DNA from: Wenzhouxiangellaceae bacterium
GTDB lineage: Bacteria > Pseudomonadota > Gammaproteobacteria > Xanthomonadales > Wenzhouxiangellaceae
DNA: 64,000 bases
Reading direction: 5' to 3'
Assembly (NCBI GenBank): GCA_007695005.1
Contig: REEQ01000051.1
Span: 1 to 64,000 of the forward strand
A program made the translations under genes and the position numbers. Positions 26,302 through 36,415 of the stretch are shown one piece after another (positions within the stretch are counted from its first letter, which is position 1; each line of letters starts with the position of its first letter). The notes under the pieces are model-generated. The model was given only the letters and a program-made list of their open reading frames with translations, made no database searches and was not told where the DNA came from.

Positions 26302-27048
26302 CTATTTGACAGAAAATTCTTCCGGCCAGTGCGCTAGAGCCGCCTTGTCTTCTGCGCTCAGTACGCGTTCCGACCACAAGTCGGGCCGCAGCCGCCGGGT
26401 GCGGTGCAAGGCCTGTGCCCGCCGCCACTGCGCAATCCGTGCATGATCGCCGCTGGTCAGAACCTCGGGAACCCCAAGGCCGCGCCAGTCTTCCGGCCGC
26501 GTGTAGTGCGGACAGTCGAGCAAGCCATCAGCAAACGAGTCCTCAACCACCGAGCGTTCGTGCCCCAGCACACCGGGTAGCTGACGAATCACTGCATCAA
26601 TCAGGACGGCCGCGGCCGGCTCTCCACCCGAGAGCACATAATCGCCTATCGACCATTCTTCTTCGACCAGCTGGTCCAATACCCGCTGATCCACGCCCTC
26701 ATAGCGGCCGCAAACCAGGATAAGGCGTTCCCTTTCGGCCAGCTCCAGTACTCCGCGCTGGTCCAGCCTGCGCCCCTGCGGACTCAGGCAGGCCACCGTG
26801 GCTGGCCCTGCATCGGACCTGGCGGCCTCGATGGCATTCGCCAGCGGCTCAGGCCGCATCACCATGCCCGGACCACCACCATACGGTCGGTCGTCAACAG
26901 AACGATGGACATCGACCGTAAAGTCGCGCGGATTCCAACATTTCAAGGCAACCCGACCGGATGCCAGCGCCCTGCCCGTCAGTCCCAGTGTCTTCAGCCC
27001 CTCTACCCATTCCGGGAACAGGGTAATGACATCAATCCTCGACAGCAT
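26302..27048 (-). CDS. trmD: tRNA (guanine-N1)-methyltransferase
   Basis: 248 residues. The trefoil-knot SPOUT domain is visible: DVITLFPEW start, [26 protein letters not shown] and [11 protein letters not shown]. It methylates G37 of tRNAs with G36 using SAM, preventing +1 frameshifts. The start is placed at ATG 27048; a TTG at 27060 is also in frame. The gene overlaps rimM by 17 bases, suggesting translational coupling. Confidence 0.97.
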   Translation of the reverse strand: MLSRIDVITLFPEWVEGLKTLGLTGRALASGRVALKCWNPRDFTVDVHRSVDDRPYGGGPGMVMRPEPLANAIEAARSDAGPATVACLSPQGRRLDQRGVLELAERERLILVCGRYEGVDQRVLDQLVEEEWSIGDYVLSGGEPAAAVLIDAVIRQLPGVLGHERSVVEDSFADGLLDCPHYTRPEDWRGLGVPEVLTSGDHARIAQWRRAQALHRTRRLRPDLWSERVLSAEDKAALAHWPEEFSVK

Positions 27049-27571
27049 CGGACTCGTCAATCCAGTCCAGCGGCCAGTCGACCGTCACCACGGCCGCGGC
27101 AAGATCAACGGACTTGACGTAGATTTCTGGAATGAAAGGAATCAGGACCGTTCCGGACTTGCCGGCAACTTCCAGTACATCGTTGGCGCCGGTTTCCATC
27201 AGCCGCTGAATTCGCCCGTAAGCATGACCTTCGAGATTGACCACCTGAAGACCGATCAGATCAGACCAGTAATACTGATCTGCCGGCAGGGCCGGCAGGG
27301 AAGCGCGCAGCACACTGAGGCTGCGGCCAATAAGCGCGCTGGCATCTTCCGGGGAGTCGATGCCCTCGACGCGGGCGACGAGCCGCGGGCCTTGGCGGCG
27401 CCATTCAGCAACTTGCAGGGTTTCGGCGCCATCGTCCAGCAACCAGGGCTGGTAATCGAAGATTGCTTCCGGCGGATTGGTGTCCGAAAACACCTTGATC
27501 CAGCCACGCGTCCCCCAGACGCCGTTGATGCGGCCGAGCGCGACCTTGTCGCCAGCGCCCGGCGCCGCCAT
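27032..27571 (-). CDS. rimM: 16S rRNA processing factor RimM
   Basis: 179 residues. N-terminal RimM beta barrel (VALGRINGVWGTRGWIKVFS) and C-terminal PRC-barrel (YYWSDLIGLQVVN...GRIQRLMETGANDVLEV). It helps mature the 30S head together with S19. Its ATG overlaps the rpsP stop by one base (TGATG). Confidence 0.97.
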   Translation of the reverse strand: MAAPGAGDKVALGRINGVWGTRGWIKVFSDTNPPEAIFDYQPWLLDDGAETLQVAEWRRQGPRLVARVEGIDSPEDASALIGRSLSVLRASLPALPADQYYWSDLIGLQVVNLEGHAYGRIQRLMETGANDVLEVAGKSGTVLIPFIPEIYVKSVDLAAAVVTVDWPLDWIDESDAVED

Positions 27572-27831
27572 CAGGCGCTCTGCTGCTGAGCCTTGCGTGC
27601 CTCAGTAACGAGGTGGCTGACCCGCTCGGTCATCTGGGCACCCTGGCCAACCCAGTGATCAACGCGGTCGGTATCGACACGCAGACGCTCTTCCTGGCCA
27701 CGGGCAACCGGGTTGAAAAACCCGAGACGCTCGATGTTGCGGCCATCGCGACGACTGCGGCTGTCGGTAACGATGATGTGGTAGAAGGGCTGCTTCTTGG
27801 CGCCGCCCCGGCTCAAACGAATCTTGACCAT
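27571..27831 (-). CDS. rpsP: 30S ribosomal protein S16
   Basis: 86 residues: [20 protein letters not shown], then [14 protein letters not shown], both family hallmarks. First gene of the operon; GGAG lies 7 bases before the ATG. The frame continues upstream to 27969 but without family match. Confidence 0.97.
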   Translation of the reverse strand: MVKIRLSRGGAKKQPFYHIIVTDSRSRRDGRNIERLGFFNPVARGQEERLRVDTDRVDHWVGQGAQMTERVSHLVTEARKAQQQSA

Positions 27832-27898
27832 GTTATCTCCATCAAAACGGCGGGCAACCTGTGGGGCACTCGCCAAACGCTGTATCGGCAAACCCGCA

Positions 27899-27904
27899 AT
27901 TGTA
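27899..27904 (-). promoter_or_regulatory. Possible -10 box of the rpsP operon
   Basis: On the minus strand, TACAAT (27904-27899) lies about 70 bases before rpsP. The -35 region, 17 bases upstream, reads TTCCAT, a poor match. The position is sensible for the ribosomal operon, but the support is weak. Confidence 0.3.
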
Positions 27905-27992
27905 CCTTGCCAATCAAGCAAATGGAAGAAGATATGGCGCCCAATCACCAACCGCAGCCAGACTTCCAATCTTGAACCTTGATCCTTGAACC

Positions 27993-29339
27993 TCAGGCCT
28001 GAAACACGCCGAGCGGCGAATAGCTGTCCAGGGTCGGGAACACCTGCTCAAGGGCAGAAATTGGCAGTCCGAGGCGCCGCACCAGAGCCTCGGCCAGCAC
28101 CTGCCGGTAGTCGACCGTGGTGTGCAGATCCTGGTTTTCGAACAGCGAGCCCTTGTCCAGGCCCGGAAACTGGCCGTGGAACTGACCACCGTTGACCCGG
28201 CCACCCAGCGCCAGCATGACGTTGCCGTAGCCGTGGTCAGTGCCATTGGACTGGTTGCCGGTGACATTGCGGCCAAACTCGCTGAGCATGACGACAGAAA
28301 CCCGGTTCATCAGATTGCCCTGCAAGGATTGCGACAGGTCGGTATAGAAGGCGTCCAGCGCCTCAGCCAGGCCCTGCACCAGATTGCCGTAGAAGTCAAA
28401 ATGATTGGGATTGCCGGGATTGGGAATGCCCTGCCCTTCGTGAGTGTCCCAGCCGCCGTAGTCCAGCGTGGCGACCACGACGCCGGCATCCGATTTGATC
28501 AGCTGCGCCAGGTTGCGCAGTTGCGTGCCCAGGGCAGAGCTGGGGTACTGAGCACCACCTTCGGCCTGGTAGTCGGCAAAATTCATGTTGCGCATTTCCG
28601 CCAGGGCTTCGGCAGCCAGGCGACCAGCCTGCTCCAGCGGACTGCTTCCGGACTGCCACAGGTTCTGAATGCGGTGATGGGCGCCCTGGTGGCCGTTCAG
28701 GTCGGGATTGGTTTCATGCCAGGACCAGTGGAATCCGTCGACCCGGAACTCCTGGGCGTTACTGACCGTGAAAGCCTGATTGGCGCCGATCAGGGCAAGC
28801 GGTTGGGTCGATGCAAAGCCAAAGGCATGGCTGAGCAAAGCCGGCGGCAAGGGTCCGGCCTGCTGCAGGTAGCGGGTCAACCAGCCTTGCGAAGTGTTCT
28901 TGTTGCCGGGGGTGCCCAGGTCCATCCAGGCCTGGGCGTCGAAATGACTGCGCGACAAATGGGTGGGCATGCCGGCGCCCTGGATGATAGCCAGGCGATT
29001 TTCAAGCCAAAGCCGCTGCAGCCAGCGCGGCGTCGAGCTGACGGGGTCACCCGGACCGCCGCCGGCGCGCGGGTGCAAGGCCCACTGGGGGCTGATCGGG
29101 CGCAAGCGCGCTTCCGGGATGAGCATGTTGCCGCGTCGACTTTCGTAGGCCACTCGCTCCGGGCCGGCATAGGGCACGACCAGATGCAAGCCGTCGATGC
29201 CGCCACGAAGATATAGGTAGACCAGCACATCCTGGTTGCTGCCGGTGCCGGCCAGCAGCGGGTTGACCCAGGCCATGCCAGGCAGCGCGCCAGCAGCCGC
29301 GGCCGCACAGCAGGACTTCAGAAAGGAGCGCCGTTTCAT
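27993..29339 (-). CDS. DUF1501 family secreted protein
   Basis: 448 residues. The N-terminus [20 protein letters not shown] is Tat-like (RRSFLK), pointing to export of a folded protein. Family features: [25 protein letters not shown] and SEFGRNV...[11 protein letters not shown]. The fold belongs to the alkaline phosphatase/sulfatase-like group, but the substrate is unknown. The start at 29339 overlaps the stop of the DUF1800 gene by 4 bases (ATGA). DUF1800-DUF1501 pairs are common and are presumed to act together. Confidence 0.9.
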   Translation of the reverse strand: MKRRSFLKSCCAAAAAGALPGMAWVNPLLAGTGSNQDVLVYLYLRGGIDGLHLVVPYAGPERVAYESRRGNMLIPEARLRPISPQWALHPRAGGGPGDPVSSTPRWLQRLWLENRLAIIQGAGMPTHLSRSHFDAQAWMDLGTPGNKNTSQGWLTRYLQQAGPLPPALLSHAFGFASTQPLALIGANQAFTVSNAQEFRVDGFHWSWHETNPDLNGHQGAHHRIQNLWQSGSSPLEQAGRLAAEALAEMRNMNFADYQAEGGAQYPSSALGTQLRNLAQLIKSDAGVVVATLDYGGWDTHEGQGIPNPGNPNHFDFYGNLVQGLAEALDAFYTDLSQSLQGNLMNRVSVVMLSEFGRNVTGNQSNGTDHGYGNVMLALGGRVNGGQFHGQFPGLDKGSLFENQDLHTTVDYRQVLAEALVRRLGLPISALEQVFPTLDSYSPLGVFQA

Positions 29340-31051
29340 CGTCTGTGGAACTCCGGCAGCATCATGATCATGGAAACCATGGCGCGCAGCCGCACCGGGG
29401 TGTAGTGGGCACTCATGTTTCCTGCCGACCAGTTGCCGTAGGGCGGGTTGGTGGTCAGATTGAGGGGCTGATCGGGGCTTGCATTCTGGCGCAGGAAATT
29501 GATCAGCTCCAGGCGACGCTGTGGCAATACATCCGCTCCAATCAGGCGATCCAGCCACCAATTGACCAGATTGGCAGCGCTGTGATCCGCCGGATTCGGC
29601 AAGGCCTGCAGTGTCAATTCATGAACACGCAGCAAGAAGGGGCCATCGTTCGGCATGCGCAGCTCCGGCAGACGGCTGAGCAGACGCCAGCTCTGGCCGA
29701 GCACGGAAGCCGAGGTCCATCGTGCGGCGGTATCCGGATAGCCATCCGGTGCCGGCCAGCGGAAACCCCCATGGCCAGTCTGCTGGAAGCGACTGTACAG
29801 CTCCCCATAGGGCTGCCAGCCCTGAAAGTGATGCGGCTGGATTTCAGCGCTGGTCTTGCGCAGGCAGGCAGCCATCAGTTCAAACGGCCGTCGCACCTTG
29901 CTGCCCAGCCCCTGGAGCACGGCATCGGAGGTGATGATGTGGGCCATGACCTGGGCGATCTGATCGGGTGCCTCCCACTGATCGCGCCAGATGGCCGCGG
30001 CCGACTCAACCAGGCTCTCGGGCGGCTCGTCGCCGATGAAACGACGGCAAAGCTTGCGGCAGATATGGCGCGCGGTGGCCTGATGCCGGCACATGCGATC
30101 CATGACCACGTGGGCCTCGTTCTGACCACCGGCCTGCCCCGGCATCGGAACAAACTGACCGAGGACATACTTCTGACCGCCTTCGTGCCAGTTGGCGAAG
30201 TAGAAAAACTCACCAGTGTCGTATTCAGGCGTATTGGGGAAATTCCAGTGACCATTACGCACCGTCCAGCCGGTGAAACAGCGGGCCACATCGTAGACAT
30301 CAGCATCGCTGTAGCCGATCGCGAGCCCGTCATCACCAAACGGAATGGCGCCGTGAAACGCTCCCGGGTAGTAGACATCCACGCCCAGCGTATGCAGTTC
30401 CATCAACTCGCGCGCCCAGTTCTCGTTGTAGCCGCCAGCCCGATTGGCCCGGTTGTCCAGGTAGTAAAGCATCGCGGTGGACTTGGCGACGGCTTCGAGC
30501 AGTTCCCTGAAATTGCCCAGCGCGTTGGGGCGTATGGCATCGCGGTCATGCTGCACGAATACAGGCGCAATACTGAAGTCCCAGCCAGCGACATTGAAGT
30601 GGTCGTGCCAGAACTCGACCAGCATTTCGTATAGCTGGCGGCGCGAATAAACGGCCCGGATCAGTCGCGCAGCATCGGTTTCGGCAACCGGCAGGTAGCG
30701 ATCGGGCCAGTTGGTCTGGCTGCCGCGAACATGATCGGCCCAGAGCTGGGTGATGGACTTGCCCAGCGTCTGGTAGCCAGCAGCATCAATCCGGGCCTGG
30801 CAGGCACTGTCATCAATCGACTGCCAGTCGAGCTGTTGTGCTGCCCAGTTGCTCAGTCGGTCGAACGGTGTACTGCCCAGGCTCAGGAAATGGCTGATGT
30901 CTTCAGGCCGAGCGCCGTAGCTGAAGCGCTCCAGCACTTGCCTGGAAAAGGCTTGCGCGTCATGCGATTGATCGACAAAACGATCGGCAAAGATCTGATC
31001 TCCGTCCCCGGCGGAGAGCACTGCGCTGGTCCCCCCAGCGAGCTGATCCAT
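29336..31051 (-). CDS. DUF1800 family protein with internal IFADRF tag
   Basis: 571 residues. DUF1800 features: RFSYGARPEDI, LVEFWHDHFNVAG, NENWARELMELHTLGV and the C-terminal [24 protein letters not shown] tag lies at about residues 19-25, matching tags in the surface genes at the window start. Odd: no signal peptide is seen after the only ATG. The frame is open about 28 codons further upstream without a usual start codon and without hydrophobic character, so the true 5' end may have been lost or frameshifted. No Shine-Dalgarno precedes the ATG. First gene of the DUF1800-DUF1501 unit. Confidence 0.85.
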   Translation of the reverse strand: MDQLAGGTSAVLSAGDGDQIFADRFVDQSHDAQAFSRQVLERFSYGARPEDISHFLSLGSTPFDRLSNWAAQQLDWQSIDDSACQARIDAAGYQTLGKSITQLWADHVRGSQTNWPDRYLPVAETDAARLIRAVYSRRQLYEMLVEFWHDHFNVAGWDFSIAPVFVQHDRDAIRPNALGNFRELLEAVAKSTAMLYYLDNRANRAGGYNENWARELMELHTLGVDVYYPGAFHGAIPFGDDGLAIGYSDADVYDVARCFTGWTVRNGHWNFPNTPEYDTGEFFYFANWHEGGQKYVLGQFVPMPGQAGGQNEAHVVMDRMCRHQATARHICRKLCRRFIGDEPPESLVESAAAIWRDQWEAPDQIAQVMAHIITSDAVLQGLGSKVRRPFELMAACLRKTSAEIQPHHFQGWQPYGELYSRFQQTGHGGFRWPAPDGYPDTAARWTSASVLGQSWRLLSRLPELRMPNDGPFLLRVHELTLQALPNPADHSAANLVNWWLDRLIGADVLPQRRLELINFLRQNASPDQPLNLTTNPPYGNWSAGNMSAHYTPVRLRAMVSMIMMLPEFHRR

Positions 31052-31167
31052 GATAAGGAAAGAACCCTGTTGTCCACCTTGGATGCTACCGGAAAGAACC
31101 CGACCAAGACCGTGCTCCAGTTCACATCTTCAACAATTTTTCTCGCATCAAGCAGGAACAGTCTGCA

Positions 31168-32877
31168 TCAAGGGCCTTGGTTGGGCTCCAGCGAGCGGAC
31201 CTCCGCGCCGCCCGAACTCCAGCGCGGATCATGCGCTGCTTCCAGCCGGCCGGCCGCCCTGTCCCACATCACCCCATGCATGTTGCCCCAGGGCCGGACC
31301 CGGATGTTGACTGCATGCCCCATCTCGCGCAGTGCGGCGATCTGCTCGTCGTCGAGAGCGCCACGCTCGATCAGAATCTCGTCGGGCTGGTACTGGTGAT
31401 GAAAGCGCGGCAGCGAGACCCAGGACTCCGGACCATTACCATCGATAAAATCGAGCAGGCCCAGCAGCACCATGGTGATGATGCGCGAGCCACCGGGCGT
31501 GCCGATCACGGCTACCCGCTCCGGACCCTTGACGATGGTCGGACTCATCGATGAAAGCATGCGCTTGCCCGGTTCGATGGCGTTGGCCGCGAACCCGATC
31601 AGGCCATAGGCATTGGGCTCGCCGGGAGCGGCAGAAAAATCGTCCATTTCATTGTTCAGCAACACCCCGGTGCCGGGCGGCGCGTAGGCTGCGCCGTATG
31701 GCAGGTTGATGGTCAGCGTCCCGGATACCAGGTTGCCATCTGCATCCATCAAGGAAAAGTGAGTTGTGTTGTCGCTTTCCATCGGCAGGGCCGGATCGGC
31801 AGCGAGGGCAGACGACGGCAAGGCACGATCCATTCGCAGCGCCGCCCGATGACCGGCGGCATAGTGCGGGCTAAGCAGCATGTCGGTGGGTATTTCCACG
31901 AAGTCCGGATCGCCCAGATACAAGGCGCGATCGCGATACGCGCGCCGCATGGCCTCGGCCAACAGGTGGACCCGCTCGACCTGGCTCAGTTCGCTCAGGT
32001 CCCAGGGCTTGATGATGTTGAGAATCTGGGCAATGGCGATGCCGCCGGACGACGGTGGCGAAGCGGTGATCAGCTCGTAGCCGCGGTAGCTGATCCGAAT
32101 CGGCTCGCGCTCCACCACTTGGTAACCGGCCAGGTCTTCAAGCGTCCAGATGCCACCCTCGGCGCGAACGCCATCCACCAGCAGCTCGGCCACCTCACCC
32201 CGATAGAAGCCGTCGAAACCCTGGCCGGCAACGGCGCGCAAAGTGCGGGCCAGATCCGGCTGGCGGATGACAGTTCCCAGTGCAGGCACTTCGCCATCGG
32301 GCATGAAGATCGCGGCGGTCTCCGGCCACTGCAACATGATGTGGGCACGGAAATTGAGCAAGGTCTGGTATTTCTGGTCAACCTCGAAGCCCTCCTCGGC
32401 CAGGCGAATCGCCGGCGCAAGCAGATCGGCCAGGGGCAGGCTTCCGTAGCGCTCGGCCAGGTGCACCCAGGCCGCCGGCGCGCCGGGGATGCCGGCGGCC
32501 AGGGCGCCGTTGATGGCCAGATCACGGTTTACCTGACCGTCTTCGTCCAGGTACATGTCCCTGTGGGCTGCGGCCGGTGCGGTTTCGCGCCCGTCTATCA
32601 TGATGGAGCGGTCCGATTCAGCCTGGTGCAGCAGCCAGAAGCCACCGCCGCCGATGCCCGATGAAGCCGGCTCGACCACGGCCAGCACGGCCGAGACCGT
32701 GACCGCGGCATCAAAGGCGTTGCCGCCGGCAGCCATGATCTCCATACCGGCCTCGGTAGCCAGCGCGTCGGCACTGGAGACAGCAAACTGACCCGGACCC
32801 TGTGCCTGCGCGGGACCGACCAGCAGCGCGATCAGTACCAGTGACAGCGGAGGCAGACTGACGACTTGCCTGAGCAT
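31168..32877 (-). CDS. ggt: Gamma-glutamyltransferase
   Basis: 569 residues with signal peptide (1-25), so it is periplasmic. The proenzyme cleaves itself before the nucleophile T371 in DNTTHFS; GTPGGSRIITMV and LNNEMDDFS of the small subunit are present. It removes or transfers gamma-glutamyl groups from glutathione and related peptides. It starts 2 bases from the coaD stop on the same strand, so both are likely in one transcript, though the functions are unrelated. Confidence 0.95.
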   Translation of the reverse strand: MLRQVVSLPPLSLVLIALLVGPAQAQGPGQFAVSSADALATEAGMEIMAAGGNAFDAAVTVSAVLAVVEPASSGIGGGGFWLLHQAESDRSIMIDGRETAPAAAHRDMYLDEDGQVNRDLAINGALAAGIPGAPAAWVHLAERYGSLPLADLLAPAIRLAEEGFEVDQKYQTLLNFRAHIMLQWPETAAIFMPDGEVPALGTVIRQPDLARTLRAVAGQGFDGFYRGEVAELLVDGVRAEGGIWTLEDLAGYQVVEREPIRISYRGYELITASPPSSGGIAIAQILNIIKPWDLSELSQVERVHLLAEAMRRAYRDRALYLGDPDFVEIPTDMLLSPHYAAGHRAALRMDRALPSSALAADPALPMESDNTTHFSLMDADGNLVSGTLTINLPYGAAYAPPGTGVLLNNEMDDFSAAPGEPNAYGLIGFAANAIEPGKRMLSSMSPTIVKGPERVAVIGTPGGSRIITMVLLGLLDFIDGNGPESWVSLPRFHHQYQPDEILIERGALDDEQIAALREMGHAVNIRVRPWGNMHGVMWDRAAGRLEAAHDPRWSSGGAEVRSLEPNQGP

Positions 32878-32879
32878 GC

Positions 32880-33398
<519 letters not shown>

Positions 33399-33519
33399 TC
33401 ATCAGCATCAAAGTCAGCCTGCAATTATATCGCCAGCACCATCATTGCACGAGAGGGGTATCCCGGTCTGTCAGGAGCGAGTCAGTAGTCCTCGTCGATG
33501 ATGGTCTGATGCATTTTTT

Positions 33520-33594
33520 CTCTCGCCACGACACCAAGGCGCAAAGGGAACGTTATTGACTTTTTCCTTGGCGGCCTTGCGTCTTGGCGAGAGA
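33520..33594. repeat. Imperfect long palindrome, copy A (cgcaaag-type)
   Basis: Left arm 33520-33549 (CTCTCGCCACGACACCAAGG and following) pairs with right arm about 33565-33594 (ending CTTGGCGAGAG) with a few mismatches and a short AT-rich loop. A similar design occurs at 44914-44982. The right arm lies inside the 3' end of rsmD and encodes its last residues. Confidence 0.7.
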
Positions 33595-34161
33595 GTCCTG
33601 GCGATGCTCGAGCAGGCGCAGGATGACGCGACCCTGGCGTTTGTTGCGGAGTTCTTTCCAGTTCTGGCTCAGGGCTGGTTGCAGGGCGGCTTCTTCGTCG
33701 AGATCGCATTCGACATAGACCAGGCAGCCTGGTTGGCAGCATGCTGAGCCGGCCAGGGCCTCCAGCGCCCTGCCCTGCAGGCCCTGGCCGAAAGGCGGGT
33801 CGAGAAAGCAGATATCGAATCGCTGCTCGCAGCTTTGCAGCCAGTGCATTCCTTCGGCTTGCTCGACCCGGACCCGGTCGCCGCCGGGCCACGACGACAC
33901 CAGCTCAAACAGCGCCGCGGCCAGCTTGCGATCGCGTTCGATCAACCACACATCGGTAGCGCCGCGCGAGGCAGCCTCCAGGCCCAGAGCCCCGCTGCCG
34001 GCAAACAGGTCCAGGCAGCGCTTGCCGATCACGCGCGGACCCAGCCAGTTGAACAAGGTCTCGCGGGCACGGTCGCCGGTGGGGCGCAGCTCGGGGTGGT
34101 CGAGCACAGGGATTCTGCGGCCGCGCCACTGGCCGCTGATGATGCGTATCTTGCCGGTCAT
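33553..34161 (-). CDS. rsmD: 16S rRNA (guanine966-N2)-methyltransferase
   Basis: 202 residues. The N-terminal RIISGQWRGRRI...PTGDRARETLFNWL, the SAM loop LDLFAGSGALGLEA and the catalytic DPPF in FLDPPFGQG identify RsmD. The start at 34161 is chosen by family alignment; the frame continues upstream to 34242. The tail after VILRLLE (about 17 residues) is not typical and is encoded largely by palindrome copy A. Divergent from ftsY, as is common in gammaproteobacteria. Confidence 0.95.
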   Translation of the reverse strand: MTGKIRIISGQWRGRRIPVLDHPELRPTGDRARETLFNWLGPRVIGKRCLDLFAGSGALGLEAASRGATDVWLIERDRKLAAALFELVSSWPGGDRVRVEQAEGMHWLQSCEQRFDICFLDPPFGQGLQGRALEALAGSACCQPGCLVYVECDLDEEAALQPALSQNWKELRNKRQGRVILRLLEHRQDSLAKTQGRQGKSQ

Positions 34162-34242
34162 GGTGATAGCATAGCGCCGGTTACCCGCCCGAACGGTTCG
34201 GGCTGCAGAGGCGCATTTCCCAGAGTTTTCCAGAGCAGTCAA

Positions 34243-35238
34243 ATGTTTTCCATTTTTCGCCGCAAGAAGTCCGGCCAGGGCGTTGAAAGCACTCAGGTGC
34301 GACCGGTCGAGCAGACCGGAGTTGATCCGCTGGAGCAGCGTCTTGAGCGCACCCGCTCCAGCCTTGGCGGCCTGTTCAGCCTGATCCGCGGCGCCAGCAC
34401 GATTGATGAGGACCTGATCGAGGAAATCGAGACCACCTTGCTCACGGCCGACATGGGCATCACGGCGACCACTCGGATCATTGATCGGCTGCGCGAGGGC
34501 ATTCGGCGCGGCATCGTCAGCGAACCGGCGCAGGTTTTACCGGCCGTGCAGGCCGAGTTGTATGACCTGATCGAGCCTTGCGAGCAGTTTCTCGCCGTTG
34601 ACCCGGACAAGAAACCGTTCGTGCTCCTGATGGTGGGCGTCAACGGGGTGGGCAAGACCACCACCATCGGCAAACTGGCCCGTCGCTACCTCGACGAGGG
34701 CAAATCAGTGATGCTGGCTGCCGGCGATACCTTCCGCGCCGCCGCTGTCGAGCAGCTCAAGGCCTGGGGCGAGCGCAACGGCGTGCCGGTGGTTGCCCAG
34801 CAGTCCGGGGCTGACAGCGCGGCGGTGATCTTCGATGCCCTGCACTCGGCCAAGTCCCGCGGCGTCGATGTACTGATTGCCGACACCGCCGGTCGCCTGC
34901 ACACCCAGGGCCACCTGATGCAGGAGCTGGCCAAGGTCAAACGGGTGATGCAGAAGGTCGACGCCGAGGCGCCGCACGAGACCATGCTGGTGGTCGACGC
35001 CGGCACCGGCCAGAATGCGCTGGCCCAGGCGCGCGAATTCAACCAGTCCGTGACTTTAACCGGTATAACCGTGACCAAGCTCGACGGCACCGCCCGTGGC
35101 GGTGTGATGTTTGCGATTGCCGCCGAACTGGGCATTCCGATTCGCTTTATCGGCGTTGGCGAATCCGCGGCCGACCTGCGCCCCTTCGACGCCGGCACCT
35201 TTGTCCACGCCATCCTGCCGGTGGAAAACGCTGGCTGA
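34243..35238 (+). CDS. ftsY: Signal recognition particle receptor FtsY
   Basis: 331 residues. A short N-terminal region (MFSIFRRKK, basic) replaces the long acidic A domain of E. coli. The N domain is followed by the G domain with [15 protein letters not shown] (P-loop), [22 protein letters not shown] and [10 protein letters not shown]. It is the membrane-associated GTPase that docks SRP-ribosome complexes at SecYEG. It overlaps mutY. Confidence 0.97.
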   Translation: MFSIFRRKKSGQGVESTQVRPVEQTGVDPLEQRLERTRSSLGGLFSLIRGASTIDEDLIEEIETTLLTADMGITATTRIIDRLREGIRRGIVSEPAQVLPAVQAELYDLIEPCEQFLAVDPDKKPFVLLMVGVNGVGKTTTIGKLARRYLDEGKSVMLAAGDTFRAAAVEQLKAWGERNGVPVVAQQSGADSAAVIFDALHSAKSRGVDVLIADTAGRLHTQGHLMQELAKVKRVMQKVDAEAPHETMLVVDAGTGQNALAQAREFNQSVTLTGITVTKLDGTARGGVMFAIAAELGIPIRFIGVGESAADLRPFDAGTFVHAILPVENAG

Positions 35239-36244
35239 TTTTGCCGCCCGCCTGCTGGCCTGGTGGGAGTGCCACGGCCGGCACGACCTGCCCTGGCAGA
35301 TCGACCGCACGCCCTACCGGGTGTGGCTGTCGGAAATCATGCTGCAGCAGACCCAGGTCGGCACGGTCGTGCCCTACTTCCAGCGCTTCACTGACTGCTT
35401 CCCGAGTCTGTCCGACCTGGCCCGAGCCGATCTTGACGAAGTAATGGCGCTGTGGTCCGGGCTGGGCTATTACGCCCGCGCTCGTAATCTGCATGCAGCT
35501 GCAAGGATTTGTGCCGAGCAGCATAAAGGCTGTCTGCCCAAAACCACCGAAGAACTGCAGGCGTTGCCTGGCATCGGCGAGTCCACCGCCAATGCCATCA
35601 TTGCCCAGGCCCATGACCGGCGCGCCCCCATCCTGGACGGCAACGTCAAGCGCGTCATGGCCCGCCACGCCGCCATTGCCGGCTGGCCGGGCAAGACTGC
35701 CGTCCAACGCCAGCTCTGGCAGGAATCCGAAAGCCGTACGCCGCCGGACAGAGCCCGAGACTATACCCAGGCAATCATGGATCTGGGTGCCACCTTATGT
35801 CGCAGAAGAAAGCCCGACTGCGCGAATTGCCCGGTCGCCAGCGATTGCCAGGCCCTGGCTCTGAACCTGGTCGACCAGCTCCCGGAAAGTCGCAAGCCCA
35901 AGCCGCGCCCGCGCCGCAGCACCCGTTTGGCGGTACTTCAAGACGAGCAGCGCCGGATAATGCTTGAACGCCGCCCTCCCAGCGGCATCTGGGGCGGCCT
36001 GTGGTCCCTGCCGGAACTACCGCACGGCGACAACAGGGTCCAGGGCCAGCCACTGCTCAGCATCGAACACCACTTCACCCATTTCATCCTCGACATCCAC
36101 CCGGTGCTGGTGCATGCGTCTGAAAGTTCAAACATCTCGGATAACGGCGACACCGAGTGGCTGAGCGTGTCTGAAGCTCTGAGTCGCGGCATCCCGCGCC
36201 CCATCCGCCAGATTATCGAGGGCGTCTTGGCGCTTGAGGATTGA
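35231..36244 (+). CDS. mutY: A/G-specific adenine glycosylase
   Basis: About 337 residues if the start is the CTG at 35231. The glycosylase domain shows LPWQ...PYRVWLSEIMLQQTQV (E35 is equivalent to E37 of E. coli), the helix-hairpin-helix LPGIGESTANAI, and LDGNVKRV with the catalytic Asp. The iron-sulfur ligands C-x6-C-x2-C-x5-C are complete (CRRRKPDCANCPVASDC). The NUDIX-like C-terminal domain recognises 8-oxoguanine. No ATG or GTG occurs upstream in the frame; a TTG at 35111 lies deep in ftsY. Alignment with E. coli MutY places the start at this CTG, overlapping the ftsY stop. Confidence 0.92.
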   Translation: MADFAARLLAWWECHGRHDLPWQIDRTPYRVWLSEIMLQQTQVGTVVPYFQRFTDCFPSLSDLARADLDEVMALWSGLGYYARARNLHAAARICAEQHKGCLPKTTEELQALPGIGESTANAIIAQAHDRRAPILDGNVKRVMARHAAIAGWPGKTAVQRQLWQESESRTPPDRARDYTQAIMDLGATLCRRRKPDCANCPVASDCQALALNLVDQLPESRKPKPRPRRSTRLAVLQDEQRRIMLERRPPSGIWGGLWSLPELPHGDNRVQGQPLLSIEHHFTHFILDIHPVLVHASESSNISDNGDTEWLSVSEALSRGIPRPIRQIIEGVLALED

Positions 36245-36340
36245 GGTTTGATGATCATCGGCGGCTACGCGTCGGGTCGTCAATCTTCATGGAAACCGCC
36301 GATGCAAGCCGTTTGGCAAGCCTATAGATCAACGACGACT

Positions 36341-36371
36341 TATTAGCCCGGCAGTTACTAACGGGTTAATA
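36341..36371. repeat. Imperfect hairpin with CGGGTTAATA
   Basis: TATTAGCCCG (36341-36350) pairs with CGGGTTAATA (36362-36371) with one G-T wobble, across an 11-base loop. It resembles the perfect hairpin at 4554-4590. It lies in the 171-base gap between mutY and the S9 peptidase gene; nothing else is recognised in that gap apart from a TACACT -10-like box at 36402-36407. Confidence 0.55.
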
Positions 36372-36415
36372 ATTGAGCGCAAGACCCCACACCCAATCCG
36401 CTACACTTTTCGGCT

